A DNA stretch of 8,264 nt, taken from an uncultured Acetatifactor sp. (GTDB lineage Bacteria; Bacillota; Clostridia; Lachnospirales; Lachnospiraceae). The notes beneath the pieces are model-generated. The model ran no database searches and had not been told where the DNA came from. It saw only the letters and a list, made by a program, of their open reading frames with translations. Location: positions 1 to 8,264 of the forward strand of contig CANRZC010000097.1 in the NCBI GenBank assembly GCA_947644185.1, in the 5' to 3' direction. Numbering within the stretch: position 1 is the stretch's first letter; each line of letters begins with the position of its first letter. A program made the translations under genes and the position numbers. Below are positions 1-5,427 of the stretch, in pieces.

Positions 1-96
1 GATTCATGGTATGATTGGAACCAGATAACGCAGGAGGGCAGTATCATCGCCAATATTTTGGCCTGTAGGAATACAAAAAAGAGAGGTCAACAGAAC

Positions 97-1338
97 ATGT
101 CTAAGACAATCGACTATTTTTTACAGTACGCAAAAATCGACACCCAGTCCGATGAGACGACTGGCACATCACCCAGCACGCTGAAGCAGCATGACCTGGC
201 AAAACTCCTGGCTGAGCAGCTGGAGGCCATAGGGGCTACAGAAATCACCTATGATAAGGAACACTGCTATGTATACGCAACCGTCCCCGCTTCAGAAGGC
301 TGCGAGGATGCGCCGGTGCTGGGGCTGATCGCCCATATGGACACTTCCCCCGCAGTATCCAATGTGGATACGAAGCCCTGGATCCTGGAAAACTATGACG
401 GCGGGGACATCGTGCTGAACGAAGCTGAGAACATTGTGCTGAAAAGAGCGGATTTCCCGGAGATGGCAGAGTACGTGGGACATGACCTGATCTTGACGGA
501 TGGCACCACGCTCCTGGGCGGGGACGACAAGTGTGGTATCGCGGAGATCATGGCAGCCAGCGAATACCTTCTCCAGCACCCGGAGATAAAGCACGGAAAG
601 CTGCGCATTGGTTTTACGCCGGACGAGGAGATCGGAGAGGGCACGAAATATTTTGACATAAAGCTCTTTGGCGCGGATTTCGCCTACACCGTAGATGGCG
701 GCGGATTCGGCGGCCTGCAGGCGGAGACCTTCAACGCAGCTGGGGCCAAGCTCATTGTGAACGGGCGCAGCGTCCATCCGGGCGGCGCAAAGGGTAGGAT
801 GGTCAATTCCATCCTCATAGCCTATGAGTTCCAAAGCCTCCTCCCGGTCTTCCAGAACCCCATGTACACAGAGGGGCGGGAGGGCTTTTTCCACCTGGAC
901 GGCATTCAGGGCACTGTGGACAGGACAGTGTCAGACTACATCATCCGCGACCATGACAGGGAGCTGTTCGAGGAAAAGAAGCTGGTCTTTCAACAGTGTG
1001 CGGATTTCCTAAATCAGAAGTATGGCCAGGGAACCGTGGAGGTGGAGATGAAAGACAGCTATTACAATATGTGGGAAGTATTAGAGCCCCATATGCATCT
1101 GATAGACAATGCCTCTGAAGCCATAAGAGAACTGGGTGGTGAGCCGGTAGTGAGCCCCATCCGGGGTGGCACAGATGGCGCAAGGCTTTCCTTTGAGGGT
1201 TTGCCCTGCCCCAACCTCTGCAATGGATCGGCCAATGGCCACAGCCGCTATGAGTTCGCCAGCGTGCAATACATGGAGAAAGTGACAAAGCTGCTTTTGA
1301 AGCTGGCGGTGAAATATGCTGCATCTAGCCATATGTGA
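97..1338 (+). CDS. pepT: Peptidase T (tripeptide aminopeptidase, M20B zinc metallopeptidase)
   Basis: PepT is a cytoplasmic dinuclear zinc aminopeptidase that removes the N-terminal residue from tripeptides. The 413-residue product has the usual length and all expected landmarks: N-terminal YAKIDTQSDE, metal/catalytic AHMDTSP (H80, D82), LLGGDDK (bridging D143), TPDEEIG (E177 general base, E178 ligand), TVDGG (D200) and a last histidine H382 in NGHSRYEF. Between them, about residues 208-320, lies the lid/dimerisation domain with VHPGGAKGRMVNS. The start at 97 is chosen because the family begins just before this motif and GAGAGG lies at 81-86, 10 nt upstream. The frame is open back to the window edge and a TTG at 58 could add 13 residues, but these do not look like PepT. 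The 3' end overlaps the regulator gene by 23 nt. The region around H382 departs from the TGGxNxHGKxEF pattern of E. coli PepT. Confidence 0.95.
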   Translation: MSKTIDYFLQYAKIDTQSDETTGTSPSTLKQHDLAKLLAEQLEAIGATEITYDKEHCYVYATVPASEGCEDAPVLGLIAHMDTSPAVSNVDTKPWILENYDGGDIVLNEAENIVLKRADFPEMAEYVGHDLILTDGTTLLGGDDKCGIAEIMAASEYLLQHPEIKHGKLRIGFTPDEEIGEGTKYFDIKLFGADFAYTVDGGGFGGLQAETFNAAGAKLIVNGRSVHPGGAKGRMVNSILIAYEFQSLLPVFQNPMYTEGREGFFHLDGIQGTVDRTVSDYIIRDHDRELFEEKKLVFQQCADFLNQKYGQGTVEVEMKDSYYNMWEVLEPHMHLIDNASEAIRELGGEPVVSPIRGGTDGARLSFEGLPCPNLCNGSANGHSRYEFASVQYMEKVTKLLLKLAVKYAASSHM

Positions 1339-2098
1339 CGACGACAGGAGATTTCTGGAGTATCTGTCCGGGGAGGTGGAAGCCTGGGCAATGGAAGAGG
1401 GAAATTCCATGGAAAAAGGGCATTCCATGGAAGGGCAATCCATGGCAGAAAGAGAGCCGTGCAGTGTGGAACAATACCTTAGCGCGGATGCCTTTCTGTT
1501 TGCCTGGGAAGAGCGGAAAAATACGGACATCCTCCTTCTGGACATTGAGATGCCAGGGACAGACGGGCTGGCGCTGGCAAAGAAGCTGCGGCAGATGGGA
1601 AATCCTGTGAGCATTATCTTCGTGACAGGCAATCCCGACTTTGCCCTGGATGGATATGACCTGGAGGCTGTATCCTATCTTGTAAAACCCGTAAAAAGAC
1701 AGCGCCTGTGGGCGGCGCTTGACAGGGCCAGGGAGCGGGCCGCTAAGCGGGCTGCAATCCTGGTGTCGCTTTTTGGCGGGGAAGTGGAGAAAGTGTACCT
1801 GGCGGACATCTGCTGCCTGGAGGGCGATGGGCATGACTGTATCCTCTGGAAACGAGACGGGGAGAAGCTGGTCTGCAAAACAGGACTCCGGCAGCTGGAA
1901 CTGGAGCTGATGAAGCTGTCCTGTAGCGATGCCTTTTTCAAGCCCCACAGATCCTACTGTGTCAATCTAGAGCATGTGGAACGAATCGGGAAAAAGGAAA
2001 TCCGAATGGATAACCAGATGGCAGTCCCCATTGCCAGGGGAAAATGGGAGGAACTGAACCGGGCTTACATGGAGTATTTCCGCAGGCAGAGCTTTTGA
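1316..2098 (+). CDS. LytTR-family response regulator (AgrA/ComE type)
   Basis: This is a two-component response regulator of 260 residues: an N-terminal receiver domain (about 1-140) and a C-terminal LytTR DNA-binding domain (about 147-255). Receiver landmarks are the acidic cluster CDDD (D8-D10), phosphoacceptor D76 in LLLDIEMPG, T104 in FVTG and K124 in LVKP. The LytTR domain shows FFKPHRSYCVN (208-217), the typical recognition segment. The start ATG lies inside pepT. It is chosen because MLHLAICDDD is the canonical receiver N-terminus, so expression is probably translationally coupled to pepT; no strong ribosome binding site is visible. It is followed closely by its kinase gene. An oddity is that D76 lies about 20 residues later than usual because a repeat-encoded stretch (residues 26-42, MEEGNS-MEKGHS-MEGQS) is inserted after helix 1. 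The likely target is the repeat pair at 3410-3439 upstream of the ABC genes. Confidence 0.93.
   Translation: MLHLAICDDDRRFLEYLSGEVEAWAMEEGNSMEKGHSMEGQSMAEREPCSVEQYLSADAFLFAWEERKNTDILLLDIEMPGTDGLALAKKLRQMGNPVSIIFVTGNPDFALDGYDLEAVSYLVKPVKRQRLWAALDRARERAAKRAAILVSLFGGEVEKVYLADICCLEGDGHDCILWKRDGEKLVCKTGLRQLELELMKLSCSDAFFKPHRSYCVNLEHVERIGKKEIRMDNQMAVPIARGKWEELNRAYMEYFRRQSF
1391..1441 (+). repeat. Three-unit imperfect tandem repeat (18/18/15 bp) inside the response regulator gene
   Basis: Three in-phase units begin at 1391, 1409 and 1427, each starting ATGGAA and ending (A)TTCC or ATCC. They encode MEEGNS, MEKGHS and MEGQS, and a fourth ATGGCAGA follows at 1442. The unit junctions create two perfect 10-bp palindromes TTCCATGGAA (1405-1414 and 1423-1432) and a degenerate third (1438-1447). 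The stretch accounts for most of the extra length of this receiver domain between helix 1 and strand 2. Confidence 0.85.
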
Positions 2099-2130
2099 GG
2101 TGTACTTTGCCTGTGGAAATAACGGAAAAT

Positions 2131-2144
2131 GCATTCCATGGAAG
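2131..2144 (+). repeat. Dispersed 14-bp copy of the tandem-repeat core
   Basis: GCATTCCATGGAAG here is identical to 1420-1433 within the regulator gene, including the palindrome TTCCATGGAA (2134-2143). It lies in the short gap between the regulator stop and the preferred kinase start. Function unknown; it may be a copy produced by local duplication or a coincidence. Confidence 0.6.
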
Positions 2145-2171
2145 AACGCGTTCCAGGAAGGAAAAAGCGGT

Positions 2172-3398
2172 ATGCTGCGACTGGGAGTCTGGCTGATATG
2201 GCTGGCTTTGTATCAATACTATATCGAGCAGATCTGCGATTTGGAAAAAGGAAAGGGAAAGAGAATCGCAGTCTGGGGAATCACGGCGGGGATAGCGCTG
2301 GCCGCAGGAATCGTGCCCCTGGTCGCCCCTGGCATCACCGCATCTGCCGGAAAGTGGCTGACGATTGTGGGCTGGCTTGTAATCGTGCTGGCGCTCTTTT
2401 TGTATATGCTGTTTTACGATGCCACCCCTTTTAGACAGCAATGGTGGAAAGCGTTGGCTCCAGGCTTTGTTCTGGTGCCCTTTGCCCTGACCCAGACCCC
2501 CGTTGTGCTTGTTTTGACCAATGGTGTGGTGCTGGCGTTCTTCCTGCTAATGCTTGCATATGCAGGCAGGAGGGGAGAGTTTTCCCGTGGACATTTCCGG
2601 ATATGGAACAGTCTGGTGAATATGGCTGTCTACGGAATCATAAGCCTGTATCTCTGGAAAATCAGGGCCGCAGCCGATACGGCCATGCTGCTTGGTTTCC
2701 TGGCGGTGGAAGTGCTTTTGTTCCTCTCGCTGGAGGGGACATTTTCGTCCTATCGCCATGGCTTTGAAGCCAGGACAGAGCGTTTCCAGAGAGATGTCCT
2801 GAGCCATCAGTACGAGGAAGTAAAGGAAATCTACCTGAATATGCGGGGCTGGCGGCATGATTACCATAACCATCTCCAGGTGATGAAAGCACAGATTGCC
2901 GCAGGGCAGCTGGAGGAGATGAAAGGATATCTGGATGATCTGGAACAGAACCTAGACAAGGTAGACACCTATGTCAAGTCCGGCAATCTGATGGCGGATG
3001 CCATACTGAACAGCAAACTGTCCCTTGGGGAGCAAAAGGGAATTCAAGTGAACTGCAAGGCCATTTTGCCAGAGAGGCTGTCCATAGAGGATGTGGATCT
3101 GTGCGTGCTGTTGGGCAACCTTCTGGACAATGCCCTGGAAGCCTGTGAAAAGGTTACAGAAGAACAGCGATTCCTGCGCATCTACATGGTGGTGAACAAG
3201 TCCCAGCTCTATGTCTCCGTCCAGAACTCCGCCGAGGAGGATCTGGATTTTAACCAGCGGAACTACATTTCCACCAAGCGGGGGAATCACGGGTTGGGCA
3301 TGAAGCGGGTCAAGGCGGTGACGGACAAGTACAATGGCTATCTGACCCTGGCCAATGAGCCTGGCATCTTCGCGGCGGAGGTGACACTGCCCCTGTAG
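2172..3398 (+). CDS. AgrC-type (HPK10) membrane sensor histidine kinase
   Basis: This is the partner kinase of the upstream LytTR regulator, 408 residues from this start. The N-terminal half is a polytopic membrane sensor with about six hydrophobic segments (near residues 3-20, 32-51, 62-82, 96-132 which may be two, 145-162 and 171-189). The cytoplasmic half begins near 200 and carries the HPK10-type H-box RHDYHNHLQ, with H229 the predicted phosphorylation site. It then has a helical dimerisation stretch, the N-box NLLDNALEAC (316-325), and a single G-box NHGLGMKRV (372-380) typical of GHKL kinases such as AgrC, ComD and VirS. ATG 2172 is chosen because AGGAAGG (2155-2161) lies 10 nt upstream. 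A GTG at 2100, just after the regulator stop, would add 24 residues but has no visible binding site. AgrC-like sensors usually detect peptides; the signal here is unknown. Transcription appears to end at the terminator at 3442-3474. Confidence 0.92.
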   Translation: MLRLGVWLIWLALYQYYIEQICDLEKGKGKRIAVWGITAGIALAAGIVPLVAPGITASAGKWLTIVGWLVIVLALFLYMLFYDATPFRQQWWKALAPGFVLVPFALTQTPVVLVLTNGVVLAFFLLMLAYAGRRGEFSRGHFRIWNSLVNMAVYGIISLYLWKIRAAADTAMLLGFLAVEVLLFLSLEGTFSSYRHGFEARTERFQRDVLSHQYEEVKEIYLNMRGWRHDYHNHLQVMKAQIAAGQLEEMKGYLDDLEQNLDKVDTYVKSGNLMADAILNSKLSLGEQKGIQVNCKAILPERLSIEDVDLCVLLGNLLDNALEACEKVTEEQRFLRIYMVVNKSQLYVSVQNSAEEDLDFNQRNYISTKRGNHGLGMKRVKAVTDKYNGYLTLANEPGIFAAEVTLPL

Positions 3399-3409
3399 GG
3401 CCTACTTTT

Positions 3410-3439
3410 ACAATTCGGGTTTCAAAAGGAACATTTCAT
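3410..3439 (+). promoter_or_regulatory. Putative LytTR (ComE-type) operator: direct repeat with 12-bp spacer
   Basis: ACAATTCGG (3410-3418) and ACATTTCAT (3431-3439) form a direct repeat with starts 21 bp apart, leaving a 12-bp gap. This matches the architecture bound by LytTR regulators (about two helical turns) and is close to the ComE box, ACANTTCAG-N12-ACANTTCAG. It lies between the kinase gene and the ABC transporter genes, so the adjacent regulator is the natural candidate to bind it. The assignment rests on motif and spacing only. Confidence 0.6.
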
Positions 3440-3441
3440 GC

Positions 3442-3474
3442 GAAAATCCTCCTTTCGGGGGATTTTCATTTTAT
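3442..3474 (+). terminator. Rho-independent terminator after the pepT-regulator-kinase operon
   Basis: An 11-bp stem, GAAAATCCTCC (3442-3452) paired with GGGGGATTTTC (3457-3467), has one T-G wobble and a TTTC loop. It has an A-run on the 5' side and a T-rich tail, ATTTTAT, on the 3' side. It lies 44 nt after the kinase stop. It should stop transcripts from the upstream operon before the ABC genes, leaving those to their own promoter. Confidence 0.8.
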
Positions 3475-3477
3475 ATT
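3472..3477 (+). promoter_or_regulatory. Possible -10 element for the ABC transporter operon
   Basis: TATATT lies 32 bp after the second half of the putative LytTR operator and 46 bp before the first ABC start codon. No good -35 hexamer lies 16-18 bp upstream: 3449-3454 reads CTCCTT. This is what is expected of an activator-dependent promoter. Tentative. Confidence 0.35.
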
Positions 3478-3522
3478 GTGTCTGTGAGACTTGCAAAAGG
3501 AGGGAGGCACTACAGGAAAGAT

Positions 3523-5427
3523 ATGAAAAGAGTGAAAGAAAAGCAAAAGAAAATGATAGGGCAACAGATGGCGGATGGGCATGCCGACGAGAGACATTAC
3601 CCTCTGTGGGACAACTGCAAGACTGCCTTTGGGTGGTTTGCACAGATCATGGGGGGAGGAAATCTGGCGGCCATGGGAGCGGACATAGGCCTGTCCGTGC
3701 TGCAGCCCTTTGCAGCCATGGCCCTGCCCAGCGCAGTGGTCTATCTGCTGGGGAGCGGCTGGCAGCCGGAGGTTATCTTCCTGTCCCTGGCAGGGTATGT
3801 GCTGGCGCTGCAGCTATTGCAGCTTGCTCAAAGCTACCTGGCGGGCATGGCGAAAAAGTCCAGGTTCCTGTTCAGGGGGCGCCTTGGCACGGAGTTCTTT
3901 GATGCCTGCCTGACGGCGGATTTTCAGCAGCTGGAGAGCGCCAGGGGCCAGAGAAAGCTGGAGGGAGCCAGAAAGAATATCTTCAATGGCGATGGTACTG
4001 GAATCGAGGCATACCTGTCGGGATTTGCAAGGGCCGCCACCTCTCTGGGGAGCCTGTTTGTCTACTCTGTCGTCATCGGCAGGAGGAATCTCTGGCTGCT
4101 TTTGTTGCTGCTGGCGATGGCAGGAGCAGATCTGGCCGTCAATGTCTTCGCAGACCGCAGGGGCGCAGAGCATGAGAAGCGCTATATCAGGGCCAGCCAG
4201 GGATATGAGTATCTGAAGCGGGAGGTCCTGGTCCCGGCAAATGGCAAGGACCTCCGGATTTACCGCATGTGGAGATGGTTCCGGGAGGAATTCGGGAAGA
4301 TGACAGGAGAGATGGTCTACTGGACAGGTAGACAGAAAGGCTGCTTCATCAATGCCTCGCTTTTCGAACGTTTCCTGGCAGCTATCAGGGATCTTGTGGT
4401 CTATGGATACCTGATCGGCCAGCTAGCCATGGGTAAGATTGGATTGTCTTTATTTTTGCTCTATGTGGGTATCGTTGCTGGCTTTGGAGGCTGGATGAAA
4501 TCCCTGTCGGAAGCCTATGGGGAAATCCTGCGCAATGATCGATATATGAACCGCTATCGGGACTTCCTGGAATTCTCGGGAAAGGTGCCAGGATGCGACA
4601 AGCTGGGGCAATCCCTGGTAAATCGCCCAGGGATTGCCCATGAGATCCGCCTGGAGCATGTATCGTTTCGGTATGAGGGAAATGACAGGGATGCGGTCCA
4701 CGATCTGAAGCTGACCATCAGGCCTGGAGAGAAGATTGCTCTGGTGGGCATGAATGGCGCCGGGAAATCCACGCTGATAAAGCTGATCTGTGGATTGTAC
4801 CGCCCCTCCTGTGGGAAAGTGTATCTGGATGGGCAGGATGTGTCCATGCTTTCACCGGAAGCATACCGCAAGGAATTCGCGGTGGTATTCCAGGAGGTGT
4901 TTGCCTTTTCCTTCCCTCTGTCGGACAATGTCTCCTGTGGGGCCGCGGCGCAAACCGATGGCAGGAGGCTGGAACAGAGCCTGAGGGACGCGGGGCTGTG
5001 GGAAAGGGTGCAAGAGCTCCCGGAAAAGGAAGAGACCTACCTGAACAAGGAGCTGGATGCCGCGGGCGTGGCCCTGTCTGGCGGAGAGCTCCAGCGGCTA
5101 ATGCTGGCAAGGGCCCTTTACAAAGCCGCACCTGTAGTCATTCTGGACGAGCCCACTGCGGCCCTGGATCCAATTGCGGAGAGCCAGATGTATGAGAAAT
5201 ATTATGAGATGACCAAAGACAAGACTAGCGTTTTCATTTCCCACAGGCTCAGCTCCACCAAGTTCTGCGACCGCATCCTGTATATGGAAAAAGGGGAGAT
5301 CACAGAGGAGGGAGATCACCGGCAGTTGATGGAAAAGCAGGGGGCATATGCTGCCATGTTCCGTACCCAGGCCCAGTATTATGAGAAAGAAGCGAAAATA
5401 AGAGCAGAGAGGGAGGCATTCCTATGA
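3523..5427 (+). CDS. ABC exporter half-transporter 1 (type I exporter, membrane domain fused to ATPase)
   Basis: From ATG 3523 the product has 634 residues: a charged N-terminus, a transmembrane domain (hydrophobic segments near residues 50-79, 82-109, 168-188, 189-210, 285-304 and 307-325) and a C-terminal nucleotide-binding domain from about 375. Motifs are an A-loop tyrosine in VSFRYEG (Y384), Walker A GMNGAGKST (409-417), Q-loop VVFQEVF (Q457), signature ALSGGELQR (517-525), Walker B VVILDEPT (538-545, catalytic E543) and switch H574 in SHR. The signature has GGE where GGQ is usual. The start is uncertain. The strong AGGAGGGAGG (3498-3507) is 15 nt from ATG 3523, AGGAAAG ends only 2 nt before it, and a GTG at 3478 is in frame. 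It overlaps the next gene by ATGA, so the two probably form a heterodimeric exporter. The substrate is unknown; linkage to an AgrC/LytTR system favours a peptide or antimicrobial. The gene contains a strong inverted repeat at 4606-4639. Confidence 0.92.
   Translation: MKRVKEKQKKMIGQQMADGHADERHYPLWDNCKTAFGWFAQIMGGGNLAAMGADIGLSVLQPFAAMALPSAVVYLLGSGWQPEVIFLSLAGYVLALQLLQLAQSYLAGMAKKSRFLFRGRLGTEFFDACLTADFQQLESARGQRKLEGARKNIFNGDGTGIEAYLSGFARAATSLGSLFVYSVVIGRRNLWLLLLLLAMAGADLAVNVFADRRGAEHEKRYIRASQGYEYLKREVLVPANGKDLRIYRMWRWFREEFGKMTGEMVYWTGRQKGCFINASLFERFLAAIRDLVVYGYLIGQLAMGKIGLSLFLLYVGIVAGFGGWMKSLSEAYGEILRNDRYMNRYRDFLEFSGKVPGCDKLGQSLVNRPGIAHEIRLEHVSFRYEGNDRDAVHDLKLTIRPGEKIALVGMNGAGKSTLIKLICGLYRPSCGKVYLDGQDVSMLSPEAYRKEFAVVFQEVFAFSFPLSDNVSCGAAAQTDGRRLEQSLRDAGLWERVQELPEKEETYLNKELDAAGVALSGGELQRLMLARALYKAAPVVILDEPTAALDPIAESQMYEKYYEMTKDKTSVFISHRLSSTKFCDRILYMEKGEITEEGDHRQLMEKQGAYAAMFRTQAQYYEKEAKIRAEREAFL
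4606..4639. repeat. Perfect 13-bp inverted repeat (8-nt loop) inside the exporter gene
   Basis: GGGCAATCCCTGG (4606-4618) is the exact reverse complement of CCAGGGATTGCCC (4627-4639), with loop TAAATCGC. It falls in the coding sequence for the linker between the membrane domain and the ATPase domain (about residues 362-373 of the product). No T-run follows, so it is not a terminator. In mRNA it would form a very stable hairpin. Confidence 0.85.

Noticed and set aside
49..62. Small inverted repeat GCCAA-TATT-TTGGC upstream of pepT
   Set aside because: Only 5 bp with no T-run and no clear partner; too weak to call a terminator or operator.
1..96. End of an upstream gene or a promoter before pepT
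   Set aside because: One frame stops at 26-28 and another at 12-14, but the pieces are too short to recognise, and no convincing -35/-10 pair is seen.
292..894. 200-codon minus-strand ORF
   Set aside because: It is antisense to pepT, whose active-site motifs are intact; no domain or binding site.
2100..2171. GTG start at 2100 adding 24 residues to the kinase
   Set aside because: No binding site is visible before it, while ATG 2172 has AGGAAGG at good distance and leads straight into a membrane segment. It is kept only as an alternative.
2129..2434. 101-codon ORF over the start of the kinase gene
   Set aside because: It is out of frame with a well-supported membrane protein and shows no coherent hydrophobic or domain pattern of its own; the shared HSME at its start comes from the 14-bp repeat.
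3438..3902. 154-codon ORF starting just before the terminator, with a fair AAAGGAAC upstream
   Set aside because: Its start runs through the terminator hairpin and the rest is the out-of-frame shadow of the ABC gene, with no domain.
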